Shown here one piece after another: positions 33,497-45,410 of a stretch of 64,000 nucleotides of DNA. A program made the translations under genes and the position numbers. Numbering within the stretch: the first letter of the stretch is position 1; every line of letters starts with the position of its first letter. Source of the DNA: Metamycoplasma phocicerebrale (GTDB taxonomy: Bacteria; Bacillota_I; Bacilli_A; Mycoplasmatales; Metamycoplasmataceae); the NCBI RefSeq assembly GCF_003383595.3, contig NZ_CP033058.2:1-64000 (forward strand), written 5' to 3'. A model generated the notes under the pieces. It did not search any database. It had not been told where the DNA came from and worked only from the letters and a program-made list of their open reading frames with translations.

Positions 33497-35353
33497 ATGA
33501 AAAAAAACACAAAAAAATTATTATATTTTTCAATAGTTCCTGGGCTTGCAGCAATATCAGCTGGTCTTGTAACTAGTTGTACAAAAGAAAGTAAAGAAAA
33601 AGTTTTTTCAGGACTTAAATTGAAATATGACAATATTCAAGAAACTGAAATAGAAGATTTTGATCCTTTATTAATACAATTTGAAGGATTAAAAAATTGA
33701 TCGTATAAAATAGTAAAAAAAGAAATCATTGAGAAAGAAAATAAAATTAAATTATGAATTAAAGCTCAAAATGGTTCTGTTACATATCAAATAGAAAAAG
33801 AGATAACAGGGTTTAAATTAGTGACTTTAACAGAAGAAGAAATTAAAGAAAAAGTTATAATTCACTATCCTTATATATCTAAAAAACAAGTTTTTGATTT
33901 TAAAAAAGAAGAGCTAAGTATTGTTGCGCCAAGAAAAGTATCTGTTAAAGTTAAAGATTTTGAAATAATATCTGCTAACAAAATTAAAGTTAACTTAGAA
34001 GCAACAAGTCAAAATAAAACATATACTTTTGAAAGATTTTTAGAAGGATTCAAAATTGTTACTTTAACAAAAGAAGAAGTTGAAGAACAAACAAAATTAG
34101 AATATTCAAATGTTGAAAACACAGAAATTCAAAATTTTGATTCTAAAAAAATTAAAATAAATACACCAAAAGGATGGACTGCAACTATTGAAGGAACATA
34201 TTCGGAAGCAAATAGTGTAACAGTTAGTTTAAAAATTAAACAATTTGATGTTGAATATGACGTTGAAAAAACAATAACTGGCTTTAAAAATAATCAAAAT
34301 ATTGAAAATGATGCTAACATCGAAATTAAATTTAAAGAAGCTACTATATCAATAGATGATTTACAAAATCATTATGCTACAAATGACATTACTTTTTCTG
34401 TAACAAGCAAAAGTTCAAATTTTGAATATAGCGTTTATGTAAAAGAAATTGATAAATTAGAAGGAAAAATTATTATTGAAATTACTCAAAAAAATAAAGA
34501 TACAGGAGATGATATAGGAGTAATTATAAAAGAAATTACTGGATTTAAAAAGCAACTACCTCTTGACGAAAATGATGTTGAAATTACAATAAGTAATTTA
34601 AGTAAAGACCAATATAGTACAAAAAATGTGGAAGATATAGAAGAAAATGAAATTGTACTAAATAGTAAGTCAACTAAATATAAATATGAATTGAGATCAA
34701 TTCAAACAACAAAATCAGATGAAGGAATTTTAATGCTTAATATTAAAGTTCTTAATGCAAAAGATAATTCGCTTGTATATACTAATTTAATAAAAGAAAT
34801 TACTGGATTTAAAACTACTTATTCAGTTGAAGAAAGTGATTTAAATATTAAATTTGTTTATTTAAATTTATTTACAAACAAAGCTCAACCTTCTGACTAT
34901 GCAAAATTTTATGCTATTCAAGCAGGCAGAGAAAATCATCACGTATTTCCAATGAGTATTAAAAATAAATTTAAATATGAAATTGTTTCAGTAACATATG
35001 ATGAACTAGGTGGAACGGTATCTATAAAGGTTAAACAAAAACGTGGTTTTAAAAAAATTGGTGAATTTACAAAAACAATAACAGGTTTTAAAACTGGAAA
35101 ACCAAGTGAATGAACACAATCAGATGTTAATTCAAAAATTACTATTAATTACAAAGGTGATATTGCAAACACAAAAATAAAAGATGCACAAAAAGATAAT
35201 ATTGAATTTATTACCAACGAACCTTTTACATTTAAAATTACAAAATTTGAAAAACTAGAAAATACTAAAACATTAAAGATTGAAGTAGAAGTTTCTATAG
35301 AAGGAATTTCACAAAAATGAACCTTGCAAAAGGAATTTAATGGGTTTCAATAA
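33497..35353 (+). CDS. Repeat lipoprotein of the Lipoprotein_17 (variable surface protein) type
   Basis: A 618-residue lipoprotein with signal peptide ending in lipobox GLVTSC. The mature part holds seven diverged repeats of about 80-95 residues, each ending in a marker like ITGFK (EKEITGFKLV, FLEGFKIV, KTITGFKNN, KEITGFKKQ, KEITGFKTT, KTITGFKTG, EFNGFQ). This is the pattern of the mycoplasma lipoprotein-associated domain (Pfam PF04200) found in variable surface proteins. TGA(Trp) codons lie at both ends of the protein. AAGGGGGG precedes the ATG and a TATAAT lies at 33462-33467. It is presumably surface-exposed and antigenic; repeats are diverged, not recently duplicated. Confidence 0.88.
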
Positions 35354-35408
35354 TTTCTTAAAAATGAAAAATTATTTTATTTAATTATGTCAACATTAAT
35401 AATAAAAT

Positions 35409-35442
35409 ACCAGGCCTAATATTCGTTATGCTTGGTTTTTTA
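35409..35442 (+). terminator. Terminator of the repeat lipoprotein gene
   Basis: The arms ACCAGGC (35409-35415) and GCTTGGT (35430-35436), with one G-U, are followed by T6, 55 bases after the stop. Confidence 0.65.
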
Positions 35443-35492
35443 TTATTTTGATAAGGTATAATTATTTATATAGTAAATAAAGGAGAAAAAAA

Positions 35493-36293
35493 ATGAATGA
35501 ATTAGTATTTAAAAGATTTATAGTTAGAAAACCAGGTAAATCAATGGTTGAAGGAATTAACGATTGAGCAGAATTGGCTCATTTGGGAAAACCTGTATAT
35601 GAAAAAGCAGCTAAACAATGAGAAGATTATGTTAAAACTATTAAATCATTAGGTATTGAAGTTATAGAATTAAAAGCTTTAGAAGAATATCCGGATTCTT
35701 GTTTTGTTGAGGACCCTGTTGTTATTATCCCAAACAAATTGGCAATTATGACAAACCCAGGAGATAAAACACGTAATGGTGAAAAATTGGAAATGGAAAA
35801 AGAAATTAAAAAACTATTTCCAGAAGATAAAATTAAATATATAAAGGCGCCAGGATATATGGATGGCGGCGATGTATTACCTATTGGAAATACATATTAT
35901 ATTGGATTAAGTAAAAGAACTAATCAAGAAGCAATTGATCAATTCACAGAATTTGTAAAACCATTAGGTATTAAAGTAGTAGCTATTCCTGTTAATCAAT
36001 TTTTACACTTAAAAACAGGAACAACTTATATAGAAAATAACAATTTATTAGTAACAGGTGAATTTGAACAAACACCAGAATTTCAACAATATAACTTAAT
36101 CAAGGTTCCAAAAGAAGAAGACTACGCAGTGAATGTTATTTATATTAATGGAACTTTATATATGCCGTCTGGTTATCCAAAAACCAAAGAAATGCTTTCA
36201 AAATTAAAAGGATACAAAGGCATAGTTGAATCTGACACATCTGAATACAAAAAAATTGATGGTGGTTTTACTTGTTTATCAGTTAGATTTTAA
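35493..36293 (+). CDS. Dimethylargininase-like amidinohydrolase (DDAH family)
   Basis: A 266-residue member of the amidinotransferase/arginine-deiminase superfamily of five-bladed propeller enzymes. Sequence marks are FIVRKPGKSMVEGI at the start, SCFVEDPVVI, YMDGGDVL (about 123-130), FLHLKTG with the catalytic His172, and GGFTCLSVRF with the nucleophilic Cys261. Length and order fit dimethylargininase, which cleaves methylated arginines to citrulline and dimethylamine, better than the 400-residue arginine deiminase. Substrate choice cannot be decided from sequence. It has its own ribosome site (AAGGAG) and terminators on both sides, so it is probably a single-gene unit. Confidence 0.82.
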
Positions 36294-36315
36294 AAAAGAA
36301 TTTATTAAATTTATT

Positions 36316-36351
36316 AAAAACCAAGCTTTGCAAAATAATGCTTGGTTTTTT
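36316..36351. terminator. Bidirectional terminator between convergent genes
   Basis: An 11-bp stem, AAAAACCAAGC (36316-36326)/GCTTGGTTTTT (36340-36350), followed by T-rich sequence on both strands. It serves the DDAH-like gene and the convergent gyrB operon. Confidence 0.85.
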
Positions 36352-36394
36352 AATATTTGTTTGTTTACTAATTGCTTTATATTAAAAAAATATA

Positions 36395-37210
36395 TTAAGT
36401 TAGGATATCAAAATCTATTTGTATTTTAAATTTTAGATTTTGTATTTTTCCTTCTTTAGTGGTTGCTAAAATTAATATTCTAAAATCATTAGGAATAGAA
36501 TTTTTTATATTATTATTACTTTTCACAATTTCGTGAATTCTAGTAAAAAATTCCTTAATCTCTAAACCAGCTACGCCTGGTTTAGAATTTAAAAAATAAT
36601 ATTTATTTTTTTGGCCCTTATAAAAATAAGAAATAGGTAATTTCATAGTGGCAATTTGTTGAATAAAATAATGAAAAGTTATGGGTTTTTTTAAGGTTTT
36701 ATTAAATGCTAAAAATTTTTCTTTTAAATTTAAATCTAAAACTATATTATTTAATGAATTTGCTTCTAATTGGCCTATATTTGGTTTATTATCAAATTCT
36801 TTTTCAAAATTATAACCAGTATTATAAAAAGAATATAAAACTGCTGTATTTGTTCCGTAATCATACTTTGGTTTATTAATTTCAATTGATTTATCTAAAT
36901 CAAATAAATCTTGAGCCATAATGTTTTTTTCTAAAGAAATATTATATTTTTTTTGTTGCGTGGTTATTGGTGTTTCCAATACTTTAACATCTTGTTTTTT
37001 ATCCAATATAAAATATCTTGTTTTTTCTTTAGATGATGAAAAATAAATAGAAACTGCAGTAATTGCAACAACAGAGGAAATTATTCCTGCAAACATAAAA
37101 ACTGACGATACAATTTTCTTCTTATTTCTTTTTGGTTTAACTGGTAAATCATCATTTGTATTTGTATTGTTAATTATGGTTTCTTTTTGTTCTAAATCTT
37201 TTTCTGCCAT
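36395..37210 (-). CDS. Single-pass membrane protein of unknown function
   Basis: A 271-residue protein with a polar cytoplasmic N-terminus of about 33 residues ending in the basic PKRNKKK, one transmembrane helix (about residues 34-56, VSSVFMFAGIISSVVAITAV) and an extracellular domain of about 210 residues. No lipobox. I recognise no family. It starts six bases after the tandem-kinase gene stop and ends the gyrB-kinase-kinase operon, so it may work with those kinases at the membrane. Confidence 0.75.
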   Translation of the reverse strand: MAEKDLEQKETIINNTNTNDDLPVKPKRNKKKIVSSVFMFAGIISSVVAITAVSIYFSSSKEKTRYFILDKKQDVKVLETPITTQQKKYNISLEKNIMAQDLFDLDKSIEINKPKYDYGTNTAVLYSFYNTGYNFEKEFDNKPNIGQLEANSLNNIVLDLNLKEKFLAFNKTLKKPITFHYFIQQIATMKLPISYFYKGQKNKYYFLNSKPGVAGLEIKEFFTRIHEIVKSNNNIKNSIPNDFRILILATTKEGKIQNLKFKIQIDFDILT

Positions 37211-37216
37211 TGTAAC

Positions 37217-38698
37217 CTACTTGCTTTGTTTTATATGTTCTTCAACTAAAATTTCTTTAATTCTTTTTGCGTTATTTTTAGCTCTTTGCAAATCTCCATT
37301 CAAAATTTTACTATATAAATACTCTGTAAATAAAACTATTATTCTATATTTATAAAAATCTTTTGGTTTGGAAATAGTATATGTTTTTCAAAAATAAGCT
37401 TCTAAATTACTATTTACGTGCAAATTTTCAAACATTAATGCTATATCTAAAAATCTAGAACTTTTATAAGCTACAGATCAATCTATTATAAAAATATTTT
37501 GATTTTCGCCTCATAAAATGTTGCTTAAATTAAGATTATTATGACAATTGGCATCAATCTCTAGATTTTCTATTCAAGACAAAATTTCATCTATAAAATC
37601 TTTTGCACCTATATCTAAAAATAAATCTTTTTTATTAATGTTTTCAAGATATCAATTGACTTTTTGTTCTAAAATGTTGCTTGGAAATTCAACTTCAGAA
37701 TCATGATAAGTTCTCATAGCTTTAGCTATAATTTTAATTGTTCTTGAATTAATTTCAAAATTAGTATTGTTATTTAATCATCTTCATATGACCTTATTAT
37801 CATCTTCATAAATATGCATTGGCACAAAATAAAAATGTTTAATTTTATCAATAATTAATCTATTATCAAATTGATTGTGGCTTTTATGAACTATAAATTT
37901 GTTTTCGTAAACGTTTTTACTTTTATATAAATTTAAAGTTTCAGGAGTTTTATTTTTATTAATAGTTAAATTACAATAATCTTTTTTATATTCTGCTTCG
38001 CGATAAGTATTAATTAAATAAATAAAATCATTAAATTTTTGTTCATTAAGATCAAAAAACTCAATTATTGTATTTTTATCTAGGCCGGCATACAAATATA
38101 AGGATACCAAATCAAAATATGGATTATTTAAGCTTGAATTTTCAAAATCAACTAATTTTACAAAACCATATTTATTAATAATAATATTATGTTTTTGAAT
38201 GTTATTATGACTTAAAACTAATTCATCATCTTTGTATCCATGTAGTAATTCATGATATTTTTTATCATAAATTCTAAATTTATTTCAGTTAAATTTTTTG
38301 ACCTCTATATTTAAAGATTGAAAATTTTTTATACAATTTAGAATTGAATAAATAACTTTTGAATTTAGCTTGATTTGAAATAAATCGGCTCCCGGAAATC
38401 ATTTTTTTATTATTATTCCATCTTTTATGAACAAATAATCTTTAAAATTTTTAATTATTTTACGTTCTGTTTCATAATCATACATATTTGTTTTTTTTGG
38501 AATTCTTATTTGAACTCAAATATCTTTATATTGAGCGATAAAATACATATTATTTTCTTCATTATAATAAAAACGTGCATGATTAATTTTATTATCTATA
38601 TCATTTCCTAAAATAGATATTAAAGTTTCATGCATAATATTTATTTTTTCTTTATTTTGTTTATCTTCTATATAAATTTCTTTTTCTTTCAAATACAT
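37217..38698 (-). CDS. Tandem choline-kinase/APH-like protein, both modules with HNN
   Basis: A 493-residue protein with two kinase-like modules. In the first, LSHNNIQKHN (His164, Asn166, Asn171) is followed by KLVDFE (Asp184). In the second, NCHNNLNLSN (His386, Asn388, Asn393) is followed by FIIDW (Asp406). Choline kinases and aminoglycoside phosphotransferases have HxDxxxxN at this loop, with the Asp as catalytic base; here both modules carry Asn instead while the other motif residues stay. The next gene upstream has the normal HND. A pseudokinase or altered-activity enzyme is possible. In-frame TGA codons read as Trp join what would otherwise be several short ORFs. It follows the single-module kinase gene by 14 bases. 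Confidence 0.7.
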
Positions 38699-38712
38699 AA
38701 TTACGCTCTTTT

Positions 38713-39462
38713 TTATATTCGATATTCTTTATCATATAGTTTTATTCGCTTTTCAACTCTAGCAATATACATGGAATCATCAAAAGGCTTAATTTCATGT
38801 TTGTTAATTCACAAAACTATTAATGCATTCACAATAATTTTATGAGCCATTAAAAATTTTGGTTCATAATCATCACCATAAGCATCAAGAAATATTTTTT
38901 CTTGTCTTGAATCTAAATTTGAAGATTCGATAAAATAAGCTAAATCAAAGTGGACATCTCCCATTGTTGCATATTCTCAATCAGTTATAAAAATTCCCTT
39001 TTCGTTTTTTATAAAATTAAATAATCACAAATCATTATGGGTAGGTGCTGAATTATCAATATTTTTTAAAAATAAATTAATCTTTTTATAGTATTTATCT
39101 AAAACCGGAATTTTTCTATTTAAACTTGATATTTTTTCTCTATAAACTTTAAATCTTCTGGCTATCTGATTTTCTTTATAAAAAGGCAACTTTGAGTTAT
39201 GCAGTGTTATTAATAAATGACCTATTTTTTTTAAATCTTCATCTGTAATTGTCTTACTATTTAATAGTTCACCAGAAATTCATTCGTTAATTAATTTTGT
39301 ATTATCTTCAAAAATAGTTTTAGGAACAAAATTCAAATTATTTAAAATAGAATTAGAAGTTTTATGATTAAAAGAATCATAATTTTTTATTTTTATAAAC
39401 TGCTTTTTTTCTTTATCGTAATAAGTTTTATTTGTAAAACCTTGATTTTTTAATAATTCCAT
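38713..39462 (-). CDS. Choline kinase-like (LicA-type) phosphotransferase
   Basis: A 249-residue phosphotransferase of the choline kinase/APH superfamily. The catalytic loop APTHNDLWLFN (His142, Asp144, Asn149) and metal-binding FITDWEYATMGDVHFDLA (Asp161) are intact, read through TGA as Trp. Such enzymes in mycoplasmas are thought to phosphorylate choline for phosphocholine-containing glycolipids; the true substrate is unproven. It starts 16 bases after gyrB, 14 bases before the tandem paralogue, in one operon. Confidence 0.75.
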
Positions 39463-39478
39463 TAATTTCCTTGTTTTA

Positions 39479-41449
39479 TTAAAAATCTATATTTGAAACG
39501 TATTTAGCATTTTCTTCAATAAAATCATGACGTGGATCGACTTCTTCTCCCATTAATGTAGTAAATACTGTGTCACAAATTGCCATATCGTTTATTTGAA
39601 CTTGTAACATTTTTCTAGTTTCTGGATTCATTGTTGTTTCTCACAATTGTTCTGCATCCATTTCTCCAAGCCCTTTATAACGTTGAATAGATACACTTTT
39701 TTTATCCTCTAATTTAGCAAGAATTTCATCTTTTTGAACGTCATTATAAGCATATTCCACTACTTTTCCAGCAACTATTTTATATAACGGCGGCATAGCA
39801 ATATATACAAGACCATATTCAATTAAAGGTTTTAAATAACGGTAAAAGAAAGTCAATAATAAAGTTGTTATATGCGCTCCATCGACATCAGCATCTGTCA
39901 TTATTATTATTTTATGATATTTAACTTTATTAATATTAAATTCTTCTCCTATGCCTGTTCCTAAAGCGTGAATAATGGTTTGAATTTCTTGATTAGATAA
40001 AAATTTAGTACGATCATTTTTTTCAGCATTAATAACTTTACCACGTAATGGTAATATAGCTTGGATACTACGATCTCTGCCACCTTTAGCTGACCCACCG
40101 GCAGAATTACCTTCGACTATAAATAATTCTCTTACTTCCGCATTTTTAGACGAACAATCAGCTAATTTTCCAGGTAACCCGCTAAATTCTAAACCATCTT
40201 TTTTTCTTGAAGCTTCTTTAGCTGCATTAGCTGCTAATCTTGCTCTTTGTGATTGCAAACATTTATTAATAATATTTTTTGCTATTATAGGATTTTCTGC
40301 TAAATATCTTTCTAACACTTCTGAAACAACTTTATTAGTTGCAAAACGAGCATTAGCAGAACCAAACTTAGCTTTTGTTTGTCCATCAAAAACTGGATTA
40401 CTATGTTTAATAGAAATAACCGCAATCAATCCTTCTTTTGAATCTTCTTTACTTATTTTTTCTGTTGCATTTTTAAATAATTTATTATCTTCTGCATATT
40501 TATTAAAAATTCTAACTATTGAATCATAAAAACCACTTTCATGTGTTCCACCTTCTGTAGTTTGAATATTATTGGCATATGAAATAACTGTAGATTGATA
40601 AGCTTCGTTATATTGAAACGCTACTTCAACTAAAATATCTACTCTTTTAGGTTCTTGATTATTTGCTAATTGTTCTTCTGTTGGTTTTTCATGATCTACA
40701 ATAGAACCTAAAGCATAAATAACATCTGAATTAATTAATTTCTTACCTTTGTTAAGTTCTTTAACATAATCTACAATACCACCTTCAAAGCAAAATGTTT
40801 TTTTAGTATTTTTAGTTATATCAAATAAATTAAAAGTCAGACCTTTATTTAAATAGGCCACTTGTTTTATATGATCGCTAATAGTGCCAAAATCAAAATC
40901 TATTTTATCCATTATTGTATAGTCAGGATGAAATTTGATTTTAGTACCTGTTTCATTTAAGGACACTTCTCCTATAACTTTTAAATCTTCCAGCGGTTTT
41001 CCACCATGTTCATATTTTTGGTAATATAATTTTCCGCCACGTTTTACTCAAACTTCAAAAGAATCACTTAAAGCATTAACAACAGAAGCACCAACTCCAT
41101 GTAGCCCCCCACTAACTTTATAATTGTTGCTATCAAACTTTCCCCCAGCATGTAAAACTGTTAAAATTGTTTCCACAGCAGATTTATTAGTTGAATGGTG
41201 TATATCAACAGGCATACCTCTACCATTATCTTCTATTTCAATAAAATTATTTGGATATAAAGTGACATTAATTTGTGTAGCAAAACCTGCCATAGCTTCA
41301 TCAACTGAATTATCTAGAATTTCTCATATCAAGTGGTGAATACCTTTATAACCTGTTGAACCAATATACATACCTGGTCTAATACGAACCGGATCTAAAC
41401 CTTCCAAAACTTGTATATCACTTGCTTCATATTTTTTTTGTTCTGACAT
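39479..41449 (-). CDS. gyrB: DNA gyrase subunit B
   Basis: GyrB supplies ATP hydrolysis and the TOPRIM metal site for gyrase-driven negative supercoiling. The 656-residue protein has the GHKL ATPase motifs [24 protein letters not shown] and [15 protein letters not shown], the [21 protein letters not shown] and [13 protein letters not shown], and the C-terminal [24 protein letters not shown] and the surrounding residues favour GyrB over ParE (usually DADTDG). Several TGA codons are Trp. A GGAG site precedes the ATG. gyrA is not in the window. This is the target of coumarin antibiotics. Confidence 0.93.
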
Positions 41450-41550
41450 ATCAATCTCCTTTGCAACATGATAATAATATTTAATAATTATATCAAATTT
41501 ATTGCTTTTAGCTTATAAATAAGCTAATAAGACTTAACTAAAATATAAAA

Positions 41551-41568
41551 AAATACCAACTGGTATTT
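41551..41568 (-). terminator. Terminator of the lemA operon
   Basis: A short stem (AAATACC/GGTATTT) with a T-rich tail on the minus strand, just after the lemA stop. It separates the operon from gyrB. Confidence 0.55.
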
Positions 41569-41573
41569 TCCTT

Positions 41574-42239
41574 CTATTCAAACATTGTTGATAGCGAACT
41601 TGTATCAACATCTCTTTTTTCTTGTTCTGAAGCTTGAAATAAAGGTTGATTGTAAGCTCCCATTTTTTTAGCTACTATATTTGTTCAAAATTGATAAATA
41701 TTTGAGTTAAATACTCTAACAATTGCATTGTAATGTCTAATTGTTGAATATATTTCATCTTCTTGCAAGCTAATTTCTGTTTGAAATTGTAAAAATGTTC
41801 TATCGGCTTTTAAATTTGGATATTGTTCAAATTGAATGTTAATTCCTCTTTGAATTGAATTTAAAGCTTCATTAATTTTTGCTGGATCTTGTTCTGTTTC
41901 TAGATCTGAAAGTTTTGAACGGTATTTAGTAATTTCTTTTAATGTTTTAGCTTCGAATTGGGCATATCCTTTAACTGTATCTAATTGTTTAATTAAAATA
42001 GCTCTTCGTTTTTTTTCGGCCGCTTGAATTAAAGATGATGCTTCTTGTATTCTATTCATTTGTGCTAATAAAGAATTTCTTCTACTTATAACAGCTATTA
42101 TAAACAAACCGAATGTTAATATAAAGAAAAGTACATATAAAAACTTTTCGCCGCCCGAAACTTCAGGGTGCTTAATTGAATTATCAACATTCGGTTTAAA
42201 ACCCTCTTTTTCTTGTGGTGTTCTTGAATCAAATAACAT
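41574..42239 (-). CDS. lemA: LemA-family membrane protein
   Basis: A 221-residue protein with a cytoplasmic N-terminus, one transmembrane helix (about residues 33-52, FLYVLFFILTFGLFIIAVIS) and an antiparallel helical domain. The family marks are RRNSLLAQMNRIQEASSLI near the start and IRHYNAIVRVFNSNIYQFW near the end, the FN/YN pattern of LemA. Function is unknown in most bacteria; in Listeria a LemA protein yields an exported peptide. It ends a four-gene operon headed by the RNase J-like gene, 25 bases after the preceding stop. Confidence 0.85.
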
Positions 42240-42264
42240 TTTTTTCTCCTTATTTGTACTTAAA

Positions 42265-44127
42265 TTATAATAAATTAAATATTTTTTCTATTTCTTTTGA
42301 GTTAATTTTCTTATTTATAAAAATAAATAAGCCTTGATTATCAATTAAAACTTTAATATTGTTGCTGTTCTTGTCATTTCCGTCAACTATTTTTTTAATT
42401 AAAGAGATATTAAATTCCAACTCTTCTTTATTATTGGCTGCAACTGTATTGTATGAAAAATTAGTAAAATTATTATCAAAACCATATTTTAGAAAATTTA
42501 GCACTGATTTCTCGTATTGAGTGTCATTAAAGGAAACAAAGGAACCATCGTTTTTAGTCTTATATTTAGGACTATATATAACTCATTTTTGTTCATTAAA
42601 AGAATTATATCTAACAAAGGGCACATTAATTATTACTCCGCTTTTATAAACAGAATCAATTAAATTTTCTTCTCAATATGAAGACATTTGAATACGCATT
42701 GCAACAGTTCCTTCGCCAAAATTATCTTCTAAAATTTCTTTAATTTCAAAAGAGGGTTTTCTAGCTGGATTAAAACTTTCTAGTTTATATTTAAAACCCA
42801 TGACTGCTTTATTAAATATTTCAAATAATCCAATCTTATTTGTTTGAATATATTTTTTATCATCTTTATAAGTTGATAAATAATATCCTTGTGTGTTTAA
42901 ATCTTCGGAAGCAATATTTTTATTTAAATAAGCTTGTGTTATAGATTTAAATATTGGTTTCAAAGTTGAAGTCATTATGTTATAAATTACATTATATATA
43001 TGATCGGAATTAATGGGTTGTTTCAAATCAACTAAGAGTTGCAATCAGTTGTGGACATTAGAATAAGACAATCTATTTTCGTTATATACTCTTGTAGTAT
43101 ATAAATTCTTTTTATACTTACGTAGTGCATAAGTATCATTATCGAAATATTTAGCAAAATCAATGAAATTTTCTTGTGTTTTTAATTGAAAATAAGTGGT
43201 AAATTTAATTTTATCATTAAAATCAAAATTAAAATATTGATAAAACTCGGGGTTTTCTAAAAGAAATTCCCCTTTTTTAAGTTTATGATTATATTGTTTT
43301 TGATTTAATCTTTCAGAATTAGGATTAAATGTTAATTCTGGTAAATAATTTGTTGGAATGTTAACTGAATGTTTAGTTGTAATAAAAGGTGTTGGCTCGC
43401 TATGATAAGCTGTTATAGGTATTGAAGTTCAGCCATCTTTAGTTTTAATTTGTTTATAAACTGTAGCTGAAGTAACAATATTTTGTCATACCTCAACACC
43501 AAAAAGTATGTCATAATAATATGAATTTCTAATATCATATTTATTAACAGAATAAAAAGAATAAAATGTAGGGCTTAATAAATAAAATGCAATTTCAGAA
43601 ACCTCTATATTATTGACTTTATTTATTTCCATTTCCTTCAAAAGCATATTTTTTCATTCAAGAATTGAAAATTTATTGTATATAGGAGTTAAAATAATGT
43701 TATTATTTACGATTAATTTAGAAATTTCATCTAATCTTATTTTGCTATATTCCTTAAAATCTTTGATAGCTTTTCTATTTTTACGATAAAAACCAAGAAA
43801 GGGCAAACCTATTAATAAAAAAGAAAAAAATAAAATAAAACCGTTGCAAACTTTTTTAGCAGTAATTTTTTTTGTCTTTTTTTCTACTTTTATTTCAGAA
43901 TGCAAATTTTGAATTTTAGTCACATTTTCATCAATAAATTTTATTTCTTCAGCGTGCTCATCTAAAACTATTTTTTTATAAACTTTATCTAAAGCTGGTT
44001 TAATTTTTGCAACTAAAGGTTCGTATATTGTATGCACCTGATCTGTAAATATTTTGTCTCAATCTAATTCACGAACTATTTTAGATTTTGTATATTTTAA
44101 TTCCTCTTTTTTATTTTGCTTTTTCAT
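42265..44127 (-). CDS. Membrane protein of unknown function (620 residues)
   Basis: The frame is open from the ATG at 44127 to TAA at 42265 only with TGA as Trp. The N-terminal 85 residues or so are charged helix (ELKYTKSKIVRELDWDKIF), followed by a hydrophobic hairpin (CNGFILFFSFLLIGLPFLGF, about 94-113), then a large polar domain rich in Tyr and Phe. No lipobox and no family I recognise. It starts 9 bases after the upstream membrane gene and 25 bases before lemA, so the three membrane proteins are probably made together. Confidence 0.75.
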
Positions 44128-44136
44128 TTTTATCCC

Positions 44137-45387
44137 CTAAAATAAATCTTCTTTATCTTCAATTATTGAAAATCTTTTTGTTTTTTTTGTTGAACTTTTT
44201 TTATTTATTTCAGTTTCATTAGATTTAAAAAATTTTTTGTTATTTATAGCGTTTTCATTTGTAAAGAAATTTTCTGGTTCTTTAATGTTTGTTTGGTCTT
44301 TCAATAATTCTGATTCTTCTTCAAAAGATATACTTGCGTTAGAGTCTTTTGATATATCAATTTCTTCTTCTTTAGTTAAATCACTAATTGTATCTTCATT
44401 TATTTTCGAAATAGAATTATTTAATTGATAATTTACGTTTATTTCAGTTTCATTTTTTTTAAAAAATGAATTATTTTCCTTCATTTCCGTTTGCATTGCT
44501 ACTTCAAATTCTTGAGTGCTAAAATCCGGTTCTTCTAAAAGAATACCTGTATTAGTATCAAACGACATTTCATTAGTTTTAATGCTTTCTAACATTAAAC
44601 TTTCTTGCTTATTAGTTAAATCTAGCTGTTTTATAACTATTTCTTCTTTAGTTTGCAAGTTGTTATTAATAGCTTCCTGTTTATCTAAAGATACATTTAT
44701 ATTTTTTTGAACTTTTGTTTTAATTTTGACTCTATCTTTTCTAAATTTTGAAGGAATTAACTTGACAAACTTTTTATCACTAATAAATAAAGTAGTAAAT
44801 GATAAACAAAAAAGTATTATTGAAACTATATAAGATATAACCATGCCGGCTGTTTTTCCAAGAAATGAACTAAATATATGCAATATACTAAATATAGCTC
44901 CTGGTGTTCATTTATAAGGTAATCATGCCGCATCTTCAGGACTAGCTGTGCTATATTTAAAATCTATATATCATTTAGACATAATTTTAGAAATAGCATT
45001 TTTATATGAATATAAATCTGGTTTATTTTTAGTGTAATAAATTGCTGTCCCTAACATTATTAAAGAAAACACAATTAAACTAATCCGTAATAAACTAAAA
45101 TGAAAAACACCTACAGAGTAAGTATTTTTCATTTTAAATATTTTTTTAAATGCAACTAATAATAAAACAATATAAATTGCTATTGAAAACATACCAAAGA
45201 ACATTCCAAAAGTATAGGAATGTATTGTGGTTAATCCTTTTATATTTAAGAAAGATATAACCATAAAGAAAACTATTATAAAACTAAATATTGTTCAAAT
45301 AAAAGTTTTATCTTTTAAAAAGTAATAAAACTTGGTTTTTTTAGTTTTTATATTTTGCAAATTGCTTTCTATTTTTTCTTCTGACAT
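44137..45387 (-). CDS. Four-helix membrane protein with acidic tail, FtsK N-domain-like
   Basis: A 416-residue protein with four or five transmembrane segments in its first 200 residues, then about 200 highly charged, acidic, low-complexity residues with no motor domain. The layout (helix hairpins, a segment like GAIFSILHIFSSFLGKTAGM, a final helix ending in basic KFRKDRVKIKTK, then an acidic linker) recalls the membrane part of FtsK/SpoIIIE without the translocase. I am unsure of homology. A TGA(Trp) stretch (KWYIDFKYSTASPEDAAWLP) joins the halves. It follows the RNase J-like gene by 23 bases. Confidence 0.6.
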
Positions 45388-45410
45388 TTTCTTACCTATT
45401 TAAATTTTAA

